Below are positions 46,713 to 58,062 of a stretch of 64,000 nucleotides of DNA, piece after piece. Position numbers and translations under genes: made by a program. Positions within the stretch are counted from its first letter, which is position 1, and the number at the start of each line of letters is the position of its first letter. The DNA is from Spisula solida (taxonomy: Eukaryota > Mollusca > Bivalvia > Venerida > Mactridae): contig OX365955.1 of the NCBI GenBank assembly GCA_947247005.1, forward strand, positions 31,661,822 through 31,725,821. The letters run 5' to 3'. The notes under the pieces were generated by a model that saw only the letters and a program-made list of their open reading frames with translations, searched no databases and was not told where the DNA came from.

Positions 46713-47491
46713 CAACAAGAGGGCCCAAAGGGCCCTAGATCGCTCACCTGTCATAGTAGTGCATGCACACCTCTACGGTGACCTAAGTAATTATTTACAT
46801 TTTCTGAAGAAGATATAAGAAAATGCAGTCTCTATTGCAAGTTTTTTTATGATTTTACGATGTGACCTAGTTTTTTACCCCAGATGACCCAATATCGAAC
46901 TTGACCTAGATTTTGTTGAGATGATAATTGTGACCAAGTTTCATTAAGATTAACATTAAAATTATTACCTCTAGTGACTACACAGGGTTTTTTCTGTGAT
47001 TTGACCTTGTGACCTACTTTTTGACCCCGAATGACCCAATATCGAAATTGACCTAGCTTTGTTGAGATAATCATTGTGACCAAGTTTCATAAAGATTAAG
47101 TCAAAATTGTGACCTCTAGTGACTACACAAGGTTTTTCTATGATTTGACTTTGTGACCTAGTTTTTGACCCCGAATGACCCAATATCGAAATTGACCTAG
47201 ATTTTGTTGAGATGATCATTGTAACCAAGTTTCATAAAGATTAAGTCAAAATTGTGACCTCTAGTGTCTACACAAGATATTTCTATGATTTGACCTTGTG
47301 ACCTAGTTTTTGACCCCGAATGACCCAATATCGAAATTGACCTAGATTTTGTTGAGATGATCATTGTGACCAAGTTTCATAAATATTAGGCCAAAATTGT
47401 GACCTCTAGTGACTACACAAGCAAATTGTGGACGGACGACGGACGGACGAAGAGTGATCACAAAAGCTCACTCTGTCACTTTGTGACAGGT
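46713..47491. mobile_element. Interspersed repeat with internal ~145-bp tandem units
   Basis: Opens AACAAGAGGGCCCAAAGGGC+CCTAGATCGCTCACCTGTCA and closes GGACGAAGAGTGATCACAAA then TTTGTGACAGGTG. CACCTGTCA near the start and TGACAGGTG at the end are inverted. Between about 46846 and 47425 a 144-145-bp unit (TTGACCTTGTGACCTAGTTT, GACCCCGAATGACCCAATAT, TTGACCTAGATTTTGTTGAG, GTGACCAAGTTTCATAAAGA, TTGTGACCTCTAGTGACTAC) is repeated four times with few changes. It is related to the copy at 17661-18275. Confidence 0.75.
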
Positions 47492-47842
47492 GTGCTAAAA
47501 ACGCTAAAAAAAACACTTTCATTCAGCAACAACATTTTTTAGCATCTAAATTATATTAGTCAACAAAAGGACTCAAATGTAACCATGCTTCTGAAAATAG
47601 CAGTAATGGGACCAAATTTTAGGCTAAATATGCCAAGCCCTAGATATTTGTAATTTTTAATGCCTGGTATAATACACACAGATAATACATTGACCTTGCC
47701 AATTACATATTATACAGATTCTATTGACAATCGGCAAATGTATCTGAGAATGTATGGAAGTCAATATATACTGGTTCTATATTTGGTAGGAAATCTATAT
47801 TGGGAATGTGTTGATGTTGTTACTAAGTCCATACTGACATCA
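47492..47842. other. Intron DNA, nothing recognised
   Basis: Spacer before the 76-bp repeat. An 80-codon plus frame (47660-47902) runs into that repeat and looks non-coding. Confidence 0.35.
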
Positions 47843-48045
47843 ACACCAGATTTACATGCACTACTACCCAGTGATAGACAAAAACCGCTGATTAACCACT
47901 GATTAACTAGTCAAACTAACACCAGATTAACATGCACTACTTACCCAGTGATAGACGAAAACCGTTGATTAACCACTGATTAACTGGTCAAACTACTTAT
48001 TGATGGATAGACACAGACCGCTGATTAACTGGTCAAACTAAATGG
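47843..48045. repeat. 76-bp tandem repeat, about 2.5 copies
   Basis: ACACCAGATT(T)ACATGCACTAC...CCAGTGATAGAC.AAAACCG.TGATTAACCACTGATTAACT(A/G)GTCAAACTA starts at 47843 and 47919. A shortened third copy (GATAGACACAGACCGCTGAT then TAACTGGTCAAACT) ends near 48041. Confidence 0.85.
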
Positions 48046-48224
48046 ATTATTCCGTGACAATGTCGGAATCATGTGGAATACTGATACAGATCAAACAGTG
48101 GTCAGACTATGTTCCGACATCATATATGTCATGTGATTGCTACGTACAAGCATCATAGTATAAGTGTTCATGTGATTGCCGACACTGCAGACATCATACA
48201 GGTCCAGAGCTCTTACTAGTAGTA

Positions 48225-48690
48225 ACACAGTAGACATCATACATGTCATGTGTCCTAATGTCTTCCGAAACAGCAGACATCATACATGTCATGTGTCCTA
48301 ATGTCTTCCAAAACAGCAGACATCATACATGTCATGTGTCCTAATGTCTTCCGAAACAGCAGTCATCATACAGGTCATGTGTCCTAATGTCTTCCGAAAC
48401 AGCAGACATCATACATGTCATGTGTCCTAATGTCTTCCGAAACAACAGTCATCATACAGGTCATGTGTCCTAATGTCTTCCGAAACAGCAGACATCATAC
48501 ATGTCATGTGTCCTAATGTCTTCCGAAACAGCAGACATCATACAGATCATGTGTCCTAATGTCTTCCGAAACAGCAGACATCATACATGTCATGTGTCCT
48601 AATGTCTTCTGAAACAGCAGACATCATAAATGTCATGTGATTGCTGACACAGCAGACATTCATACAGGTCATGTGACATGTGATGTCATG
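48225..48690. repeat. 43-bp minisatellite, about 10 copies, with two-unit pattern
   Basis: The unit is CAGCAGACATCATACATGTC+ATGTGTCCTAATGTCTTCCGAAA. CATACATGT and CATACAGGT/CATACAGAT forms partly alternate, as do AGACATC and AGTCATC, so an 86-bp dimer is probably the copying unit. The edges (48120-48225 and 48610-48760) hold diverged CATGTGATTGC.GACA units. Confidence 0.92.
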
Positions 48691-50596
48691 TGATTGCCGA
48701 CACCATTCATGTTATGCCATGTGATTGCTGACATATTGCACACATAAATTATGTGAGATATGATTGCTACATACAGACTTTATACATATTGTGATGGATA
48801 TTTTACGAAATCACGTAATACATGAAAGTGAGGACATTAAATTGACAATGTTAGGCCTGAAATATCTATTTAGACGGGCAAGATTTTTTTTAAAACACAA
48901 CAACAAATTTAAATCAAATGAACAATACTCTATTAAATGTTAACACAAACAGTTTCAGAAATTTTAAACAATCATAAAGACGTCAGTGCAGAGGAAATTA
49001 CATGTCTCTTTAAATCACTAACCATTCAAGCAAAATACACCATCATTCAATCAAGCCTACATAAATACAGTAAGTTTTCTCAGAAATTAAATCTGTTGGG
49101 TTGAAAGCACAACTTACTTTAAAGATTTAAAATTATCTATACCGGCTTATGTTCTACAATTTAATCAGGGTAAATATATTTACATGGCAAATTTCATCTC
49201 CCACAAGATGCAATCATTGAATGAAATCTAAAATCTCTAGAAAATGTTCAAGCCAAGAATTTGCTATGGGGAACTTTTTTACATGAATTTCGAAAGAAAT
49301 ACAGATATGCTGCCTTGCATTGGACATGGGAAATTACTGTATGTTAGCCTCATTATGCCTGTCTTGACTTACCAACAACAGTCAAACCTGTGTATGCTGT
49401 CACTTGCATTAAACATGCACAAATGGCTTATTTAATTTACATTGAAAGCCTAGAAACGGGAAATTATTTGCAACAATCTTAGGATACAACATGTTTACAA
49501 AGACAATAATCAATAGGAAAATATTTAACTTCACTGTAATCATACTTAAACAATCACTCAAATGTGTTCAGTTTGGTGATATGTTATCATTTGAGATTGA
49601 ATAAAATCTGAGAAAAAATTCAGCTTTCCTTTATTTTCACATTGTGTGACAGTGTCCAAGTTGTCCTGGTTATTAGAAGTATTGGAGAGCAGGCCTCAAT
49701 GAATCAACTCGTCCGCCCGTCCTGCACAATATCTTCCTTCTTTATGTATATAGCAGGACAAGTAAGATTTTGGGGTTTTCTTCTTTGTCTATATTGCAGG
49801 ACGAGTGCTTTTAATAATATTTGTTGAGGCCTGGAGAGCATGCAGTGGACACAAATGTTTAATGTGCATGTATGGTCAGAGGAGTGGCAGCTGTGTGAAT
49901 CATTCATGCACTTCTTTCAAGTGTAACAATCATTACATGTAATCGATTATGACATTAATTGTGAACCAGTTTTTCATAGTTTCCAATTAGAGTTTATCAC
50001 ACCTAGAGCAACTTGTACTTCCTTCTCAGATTATGGAAAAACCTACCTTTGCCACAAGCAACAATGGAAACATATCAAAAAGACAAAACCATTAGGCCAA
50101 TCAACTCTGAATTTACTATGAACAAGAACGGCAGATTTTAAAAACCGATTAATTAACTAGAGCCTGCGACTTTAAATAGGCCCTCATTAGATTCTAGGTT
50201 GGGGATTATTGTGGCATTTCATTACTACAGTAATTATTCTCAAGCCCAACTGCTATATTAAACAGAATAACAGGCAGTTTAACTGCAATACCACTTCAAA
50301 CATTTATGGTGAAAATACTATTAAACTTTTTCAAATATGACAATAATGACGAAGCTTAAATAACCAAAAACATCAATGTTTCACATTTCCTATTGATTTC
50401 TCACATATAATTAGAACACAATTACATTTAAGAACATCAAATTAACTGGCTCAAGTCAACAAGAAATATTGATGATAAAAATGTACTCCCACATCAAAGT
50501 GAGAAAATATACATCAGTGGTAATCTATTGATTGGAAATATTACAACAGAGAAATATTGCTACATGTACCTAAAATCTCTCCTACTATCACAGAAC
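48691..50596. other. Intron DNA, nothing recognised
   Basis: At 49688-49830 GGCCTCAA...GCAGGACAAGTAAGATT and TTGCAGGACGAGTGCTTTTA...TTGTTGAGGCC form a loose inverted pair. No convincing element ends or exons were found. Confidence 0.35.
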
Positions 50597-51845
50597 ACAG
50601 TACAAAATAGAACTATTCCAGCACAGTACCAAATAGAACTATTCCATTACAGTACCAAACAGAACTATTCCAGTACAGTACCAAATAGAACTATTCCATT
50701 ACAGTACCAAACAGAACTATTCCTGTACAGTACTAAACAGAACTATTCCAGTACAGTACCAAACAGAACTATTCCAGGACAGTACCAAACAGAACTATTC
50801 CTGTACAGTACCAAATAGAACTATTCCAGTACAGTACCAAACAGAACTATTGCTGTACAGTACCAAACAGAACTATTCCTGTACAGTACCAAATAGAACT
50901 ATTCCAGTACAGTACCAAACAGAACTATTGCTGTACAGTACCAAATAGAACTATTCCAGTACAGTACCAAACAAAACTATTCCAGTACAGTACCAAACAG
51001 AACTATTCCAGTACAGTACCAAACAGAACTATTCCAGTACAGTACCAAATAGAACTATTCCAGTACGGTACCAAACAGAACTATTCCAGTACAGTACCAA
51101 ATAGAACTATTCCAGTACAGTACCAAACAGAACTATTCCAGTACAGTACCAAATAGAACTATTCCAGTACAGTACCAAATAGAACTATTCCAGTACAGTA
51201 CCAAACAAAACTATTCCAGTACAGTACCAAACAGAACTATTCCAGTACAGTACCAAACAGAACTATTCCAGCACAGTACCAAACAGAACTATTCCAGTAC
51301 AGTACCAAATAGAACTATTCCATTACATTACAGTACCAAACAGAACTATTCCAGTACAGTACCAAATAGAACTATTCCATTACATTACAGTACCAAATAG
51401 AACTATTCCTGTACAGTACCAAACAGAACTATTCCAGTACAGTACCAAACAAAACTATTCCAGTACAGTACCAAATAGAACTATTCTAGTACAGTACCAA
51501 ATAGAACTATTCCAGTACAGTACCAAACAAAGCTATTCCAGGACAGTACCAAATAGAACTATTCCAGGACAGTACCAAATAGAACTATTTCAGTACAGTC
51601 CCAAACAGAACTATTCCAGTACAGTACCAAACAGAACTATTTCAGTACAGTATCAAACAGAACTATTCCAGTACAGTACCAAACAGAACTATTCCAGTAC
51701 AGTACCAAACAGAACTATTCCAGTACAGTACCAAACAGAACTATTCCAGTACAGTACCAAACAGAACTATTCCAGTACAGTACCAAACAAAACTATTCCA
51801 GTACAGTACCAAATAGAACTATTCTAGTACAGTACCAAACAGAAT
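50597..51845. repeat. 26-bp satellite array, about 48 copies
   Basis: The unit is ACAGAACTATTCCAGTACAG+TACCAA. Common variants are AAATAG/AAACAG/AAACAA, CCTGTACAG, CCAGGACAG and a CCATTACATTACAG insertion form seen twice (near 51330 and 51382). Each unit has a palindromic GTAC. It is the largest array in the window. The period is not a multiple of three, so no long frame survives beyond the first units. Confidence 0.95.
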
Positions 51846-52843
51846 AGCACTGATCAGAACAGTACCAATTACCAAACATACCGGGAGTATATGTAGTACC
51901 AAATAGTACACAACTGTAGAATTGAACCCTGACCTCAACAACATCATGCCGTACAAGGAAGCAGAATAACAAAGTGTTGAGTCAGGGAAAACACTGGATT
52001 TAGATAAGAGATCAGGGAGTACTTGACATTATATACACAACATAATCCTGATATAGCTCATCAAGATAAATGCACAGCAAGTCATTGTTTGTTTATTGAT
52101 ACATACTAAGCATACAATAACCAAACTACAGAATTTGTAGAATGATAAAGTCTGAGGACCGAAAATTGAAATTTGATAAGTGATACTTCTAAGTAGCGTA
52201 TTAAGTCAAGTAAACACATTAAAAAAATTCTTCTGATTTGTATAGTTTGACAAAATTTACTTGAGACTGCTTCAACTTCGACAAAGAATGTTAATTTTAT
52301 AGAAAAAACTAGACGATGACTAACGAAAATAGGTCATGGAATGCGCTAATGTCTTATGCCAATTCCATCAAACTGTGTAATTAACTTAATTGTTTTAGTT
52401 AATTGTAAAAACTCCACAATCAATGTAATAAGTTTATGCTGAAACTAGCAAGAACAAGGTATTGGTAGAAGCACAATGTTGGTTAAAGTTATACTCAGTA
52501 GACTTCTCAATGTAACAATGTCATTCCTAATTATATTGTCCACCCAGTTTTCAACACATTTTTTCCCCAAAGGACATTTCGTGAGACTTACAAATCTATT
52601 AGAAAACTCAGAGGGTGAGCCGATTTCAATTTATGTTCGTTAATTACTTAAATAAGTCAATTGAAATTTAATAAATATGTTAATTCGTTTATAATGAGAC
52701 AAGTCAATGATAACAATAAGTGACTTACGTTATTACTGACTGAAACCAGCAGCCACTAGTTTTCCCACTTGGGTCTATCACTATTTTTCAGTCATATGGT
52801 AGACAGTAACAAAACTCATGTTGTCCTAACCAGTTGTTTCAAC
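51846..52843. other. Intron DNA, nothing recognised
   Basis: AT-rich intronic sequence downstream of the 26-bp array. A good minus-strand donor (GTAAGTCAC near 52725) has no ATG-bearing exon before it. Confidence 0.35.
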
Positions 52844-52995
52844 TAGGGGTGGTATTCAATATTGATCTTATTTAATTGGAGGATAAAGATAGCCAATCAT
52901 ATCACCTGTTACTGACCAAGAGTTTAATACGCTTTAATCTGATTGGTTGTCCTTATCCCTAAATCAAGTAGGATCAATATTGAATACCACCCCAG
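52844..52995. mobile_element. MITE H, GGGGTGGTATTCAATATTGA ends
   Basis: The left arm CTAGGGGTGGTATTCAATAT+TGATC pairs with the right-arm complement CCTGGGGTGGTATTCAATAT+TGATC over 23 of 25 bases. Inside, CAATCATATCACCTG / CTGATTGGTTGTCC blocks are also partly mirrored. It is about 150 bp with no coding capacity. No clear target duplication was found. Confidence 0.8.
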
Positions 52996-53609
52996 GACCA
53001 ACATGCTCTACCGTAGACAACTCTCACATAAATGTACCCTGGAGAACATTACCTTGTACAGTCAATTCCTTGGAAGAATGTATTCTACACTAACTGAGTA
53101 TCACACCTGGATCAACTAGGTGACAGCATTATTGCTAACTACTGATGCTGTGGACAAGAAAATACCACTCACCAGGTGTCCTCAACAATGGTTGCAATCC
53201 CTGCAATCCTGAGTCAATGTTTTCTGTGACATGATGCAAATTTAAAACAGAAAACCAACATTTATTAACACAGGCCTGCTAATTAGAAAGCACTGTCAGG
53301 CCTGAGAATCCCATTTACAAAGCCTGAAACTCAATTTTCCAATATAAACAAAGAAGGAAAATTCAGGATTCAAAACCTTAAAATCAGGCATAGGCCTGAA
53401 AAATATCAGGCCTGTAACAGAATGCATTTGAGAAACAAAAATGATTTCTCTTAGAAATGTGAATGTCTTTTGTCAAACAAAATATTCACCAGGAACTCCC
53501 GGAAAAATGCCAATAACGATGTATCCCAGGATTTCAAGGGAAAACTTAGGTTGCCAAACTAGTGCAGACTTATAGATATGAGCATTGAGCAATATAATCA
53601 CTGTACATA
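52996..53609. other. Intron DNA with AGGCCTG-rich inverted words
   Basis: ACAGGCCTGCTAATTAG at 53272 and the inverted ATCAGGCCTGTAAC at 53405, with several TCAGGCCTGA and GGCATAGGCCTGA words between, hint at a decayed inverted-repeat element of about 145 bp. The arms are too diverged to call. Confidence 0.35.
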
Positions 53610-53816
53610 CAGTAATCCAATTTACTTTCGCAAATACTAACTTTCGCGTTTAGCTGATTGTCGGCATATTTGCGACTACAAATTTTCGCGTTTTTAAGTT
53701 TCCCGTATTTGTCCGTATTAATGTTTTAGCAATTTCGTGTTGACTTAATTTGCAAAATTCTACCACTCGCTAACTCCACAAAATTAAATTGCGCGAAATA
53801 ATTTCTTGGTTTACAG
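53610..53816. mobile_element. TA-type MITE, family E, full-length copy
   Basis: Left end CAGTAATCCAATTTACTTTC. The right end complement reads CTGTAAACCAAGAAATTATT then TCGCGCAATT. Motifs CTAACTTTCGCG, GCTGATTGTCGGCATATTTG, CTACAAATTTTCGCG and TTTTTAAGTTTCC match the truncated copy at 12014-12178. A TA precedes the left end. It is about 207 bp and a plausible Tc1/mariner-type non-autonomous element. Confidence 0.75.
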
Positions 53817-54676
53817 CATATATATATATAAAGTTGTGTGTTTAAGCATAGAACATGTATTGAAGCAGTAATTAAGCTAGGAAATAATATATATTGATTG
53901 GGAAACAGATTTGTAAAGCCATCTGTTGACCAGGATTGCAGAACGCTCAATAGACAGGCCTAGACACTAACTATTTTGGCCACTGGTCCGACAAGGCAAA
54001 AGTGCCCAATGTGTAAATAGGACAGTTACAGTACAGCTCGCGCGACTTTTGCCTAACATGGCGCATCACCGCGAATGGGGTAGGAGTGATTTTCCACTTT
54101 CATCACCTAAGATCACCGCGATGCGTGAACATGAGTGAAATCACAATGTCGCTCGGAGTGAAATTGCCCTCGCGTTATCAGGCTTGATCGCGGAAATGAG
54201 CGACGGGAAAATCACCGCGATTCACCGTGATCACTGCGAATCGCGGTGATTTCGTTTTGATACAGGTAAGTACATTGTATATGAAGAGAATCTTCTGAAT
54301 TGGCATTGAATTATTCTCGATTTCGCGTCCATTCCGGACAGTGAAAATAATCAGATGGTTTTTCATGTGCTAATTACATGTACATTTAGTTGTGTTTCAC
54401 GCATTTTCGGTAACAAAATTGAGTGCTAATTGCATTACTCGTGAACAGCGGCACTGCTTCTTGTTTGTTTATATTAATTATTTCCGACACGTATTGAAGT
54501 GCAAAGTAGAATGTGGTGAAATTGTACTTACATAATAATTACATAAGTCCATTAATTAATTCCTTAAAATAATCCTAGAAAAAATATTGGTGCAGTAGTT
54601 TTCTCGTAAATAACACTAAAAATAACCATGTCAACATTTAGTTGTTTGACACGTACGCATGTCCGATTATGTTATA

Positions 54677-54777
54677 GTTAGAACATATTAAGTAAATTTT
54701 AATGATTAAAAAGGGCGGAGCGAGCGAAGCGAAGCGAGTCCTTTTTAGTCATTAAAATTTACTTAATATGTTCTAAC
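54677..54777. repeat. 38-bp hairpin with GAGCGAAGCGAG-type loop, inside element B
   Basis: Arm 54677-54714 (GTTAGAACATATTAAGTAAA+TTTTAATGATTAAAAAGG) pairs with 54740-54777 with one mismatch. The loop GCGGAGCGAGCGAAGCGAAG+CGAGT is GC-rich and itself repetitive, in strong contrast to the AT-rich arms. It may be a small element nested inside B or part of it. Confidence 0.9.
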
Positions 54778-55619
54778 TAACTTAGAATATAAAGTTTTTG
54801 AAGAGATAATTTTAATGATTAAATTTTCAGTTAACCGCCAAAATGCGGCGTTTTCATTGGCTCATAATGTAGGTTATATTCTAAAGGCGTATAAATCTGG
54901 GTAAATTTCCATTGCACCTGTTAACCCATTTCGATCTTTGGGCGTGGCGAGTCTCTTTGACGTCGGCTTGTGGTCTTTGATCGGCAAACATAAAACGTCA
55001 TCGGCGGCAACTTCAGACGACTAGTCTACTAATGCAAGACGTCGTTTGTGAACTTTATTCACGTGATTGTCTGTGCGGTGCAATTGAAGACGTGCTAGGG
55101 AGGATATGAAAGAAAAAATGCCGCTCTGTGGAGGTCGGTTGTTTTAGACCACATGGTATTGACGCAAATTATGTTTGTGTGTGCAATTGTGTATATGAGA
55201 TATAAGGTACTCGCACACACATAAAAACTGTAAAGTCTGTCGTTTAAAGACAGTTGACTGTACATAACCACAATTTTATAAATTGCTATCGATTGAAACG
55301 TGGCGATTATTGAATTAAGATCGCTAAACAAAAATACGTTAAGTTTAGATCTTTGTTAGTATTTATTGCGAACCCTCAACATTAATTTATAAATCGAGTC
55401 CACAATATTTTTACGCACATGCCGTAATTAACAAGATGATAAAAACACTCGAACAGGGAAAGCAGCACTCACTAGTACACAGTGGACAGTCAGAAATTAA
55501 CAAGCGGTCACTATGAGACAAGCCTATCCGGCGGGTGAATCGGCGCAAGAAAATTAAAAAAACTAACAAAGTAACAAATAAACTTTATTGCAAATCGGCA
55601 AACACAAGTACACGCAAGG

Positions 55620-55790
55620 TGGGTTTTCCAAAGTCCACCCGTCACGGTGGCGACGACTCTGGGTGGCAACGCAAAATATGCCACCGTGAACCCACCCAAA
55701 TCCACATAGACTTTAAATTAGGGTGGACAGCCCATCGTGGCCATTGCCACCGTGACAACACGGTGGAAACTCGATGTTTTGCGGTGGCAA
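55620..55790. repeat. CACGGTGGC inverted-word cluster inside element B
   Basis: CACGGTGGC or its complement GCCACCGTG occurs at about 55643, 55680, 55747 and, slightly altered, near 55759 and 55782, with GGGTGG and CCACCC words between. TCACGGTGGC and GCCACCGTGA can form a 10-bp stem. The region is much more GC-rich than the flanks. Its function is unknown. Confidence 0.5.
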
Positions 55791-55935
55791 TAGTGGAATT
55801 CACAAACAATTAATTTTTACCTACAATGTGCACTTGTTTATTACAAGCGTATAATTGATAGTAATTGACACCCCTGTGTAGCCCTTGATATGCATAAAGT
55901 TCACAGGTGTGACCTAGTGCGTAAGTGTCACTGGA

Positions 55936-55937
<2 letters not shown>

Positions 55938-55995
<58 letters not shown>
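55938..55995. repeat. (AT)29 microsatellite
   Basis: This is 58 bases of pure AT alternation inside element B. It produces the IYIYIY text in frames on both strands, which is not protein. Length is likely variable between individuals. Confidence 0.98.
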
Positions 55996-55997
<2 letters not shown>

Positions 55998-57354
55998 TGG
56001 CAGTGCGGGAGTTTAGAGGCCACAAAAATGCTTCAGTGTTAAAACCCACCACAAAATTTCGTAATGAATTATTTTATTTTTCAGTCCCAACCTATGTATT
56101 CCTTACTAAAATTTGCGACAGAAGCAGGTACTCGTTTGTACGATCCATAGCAACGGCGTTACGTATACGTTCGCCTATAGCAACGTATACGGCAGCCTAC
56201 GTGCGTAGATGTACGAGCGAGAAAATGGTGAAGTATTATTTAATAAAACGGGTGCAGGTTATGAAATAAATTATGAAAACATTAATTGAACGTATGTAGT
56301 CAACAAATAGCAGGATGTGGATGTTGACAAAAACGCAACTATAAATCACCATGCCCTTACTATTCCGATCAAAGACAGTCGTACCGACATTGTAACTTCA
56401 GAAGTCGCCGACAATCGGTAGATGAATAATACTCAGACGCTGCCGACCTTTATCGGGGTGAACTGACATCAAAGATATCGTAGCCGAAGTGGCCTTAGAT
56501 GTTTATAATTGCTATACATGGTTACACATTGTAATATTCTCCAAACGGTTGAATCGAACTTTTAATATTCTCCCAACTGAACTTGACAAATGAAAACACA
56601 GCGACATATCGAGCGTAATTGTGTTACTTTGTGTCTTGGAAATACTATTATGAGTAGGCCTACGTGTAAAATATGTTAGAAAACAGTATTAAAATATATA
56701 ATTCCAAATATTAAACTCTATTGCGTCATATTGCTCGCTTAGTACACAACGAGTACACGTGCGACATTGTGAGTAATCGGTAATTGGCATATGCCGACGT
56801 CTGGTCAGTTGGTAATTTTAAACGATGTGATAAGCATTAAGACGTGTGTACATGGATTTGTTTTCCTTAACGGATGGATAACGTGTTTTGATATGACATT
56901 CCCAATTGTTAATAACGACTTGGATATAAAATTTGGAGTTAAATGCATCTCACCAAGTACATGTATGTAAGTACGGTGTTATTGTGTAATTACCGTCGAG
57001 AAAAAATGTTTACTGACGATTTCTAAATATTTTCTACTGCACATGTACATCAATTTAAACATTACAGTAGAACTTACCTGTATCGAGTGGATTCACCGCG
57101 AATCACCGACATTCACCGCGTTTTATCGGCATCACGCATCGCGGCGGTCGCGGTGACGGGTGATTGACTGACGAGTGGAATCACTCGGAAAATCGCGGTG
57201 ATTTTCCACTCCAAGTCAGATTTGGTCGCAGTGACAAAGTGATTTAGGCAAAAATCGCGCGAGCTGTACTGTACTGGTCCTCAAGAATTTTCACTGGTCC
57301 TTCTGGATTTTCACTGGTCTCAGACCAGCGGACCAGTGTTAGTGTCGAGCCCTG

Positions 57355-58062
57355 ATAGAGGAAGTTGCATACACTTAATTTTACTGTAAACCAACAATTA
57401 CTGTAACGAGTTAAACAAAGGGTTTCCATTAATAAACTTGAACACCTAATTAGTTTACTTTACAACTGGCAGTATTGAAAAAATCTTTGTACATGTACAC
57501 CTGAGTCACTTAAATGTATCAGTGTTCAACAGTATTTTAAACCACCAATACAACTCTAAAAGACAACATTTCCAGCCTAAAATGGTGGAAGCTTCATACC
57601 ATCAGGGCCCTATAACTACACTTTTGGGGACTGGGACCAGGGGCCCTCAGGTAGGGGAATATTGCACTGTTTGAAGAAAAAGGGAAATTTTGTCTTTTAT
57701 AAATATCAATACTGTTGTTATGAGTAATACATATTTACTGTACAAAAAGCCAATTTCAAGCTTTAACGACAGTTGAAAAGGATTTACAAATGTAATTAAA
57801 CCCATCATCATCACCGTACTAGTATCTGAACATCTCTGAATACCAGTTACAAGTAAGGTGACATCAACCGCTTTAAACCAGTATGTTATTATTCAAATAA
57901 CTTGCAGTTTTCATATATAAAGTCACATACCTATGAACATCCTGCTACATTTGTAATTAAATTCAATATCTGACCTCATATCTTAGTCAAAACTTCTGAT
58001 TCTATAAACATACAAATATTTTATTACAAATATAATTACAACAAAAACCACGGCTACTATCA
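57355..58062. other. Intron DNA, nothing recognised
   Basis: Intronic sequence between element A copy 1 and the 58063 family C element. CCAGGGGCCCTCAGGTAGGG near 57640 is a small GC-rich patch. TTACTGTAAACCAACAATTA near 57380 recalls family E ends, but no second end was found. Confidence 0.35.

Larger units (their letters stand above)
54029..57271. mobile_element. Element B: 3.2-kb transposon with long CpG-rich inverted ends and TA duplication
   Basis: It begins CAGTACAGCTCGCGCGACTT+TTGCCTAA and ends with the complement of CAGTACAGCTCGCGCGATTT+TTGCCTAA. Inverted similarity runs about 200-250 bp inward (54029-54275 versus 57070-57271), with many TCACCGCGAT words. TA is duplicated at 54027-54028 and 57272-57273, and the empty site GGACCAGTAACTG at 60178-60310 proves the borders. 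TA and CAGT ends fit the Tc1/mariner (IS630) group. No transposase is recognisable. Frames at 55535-55813 and 55925-56269 match nothing I know, and the second crosses the (TA)n tract. Both inverted ends carry an inward splice-donor consensus CAG|GTAAGT (54265/54266 on plus, 57078/57077 on minus). Confidence 0.85.
53955..57354 (-). mobile_element. Element A copy 1, split by the insertion of element B
   Basis: Read on the minus strand it starts CAGGGCTCGACACTAACACT (complement of 57335-57354), runs through GACCAGTGAAAATCCAGAAG and CTTGAGGACCAG, is interrupted by B, resumes ACTGTCCTATTTACACATTG, and ends GTTAGTGTCTAGGCCTG at 53955. ATAGA flanks both ends (53950-53954, 57355-57359). The uninterrupted copy at 60178-60310 has the same left half and junction. 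Without B and its duplicated TA it is about 155 bp. Confidence 0.85.

Noticed and set aside
55535..55813. Basic 92-codon ORF inside element B as a transposase fragment
   Set aside because: No DDE/D, helix-turn-helix or zinc-finger pattern is visible. The GC-rich inverted CACGGTGGC words explain its composition.
55925..56269. 114-codon ORF with IYIYIY start
   Set aside because: The first third is the (AT)n microsatellite and the rest shows no recognised domain. Left as part of element B.
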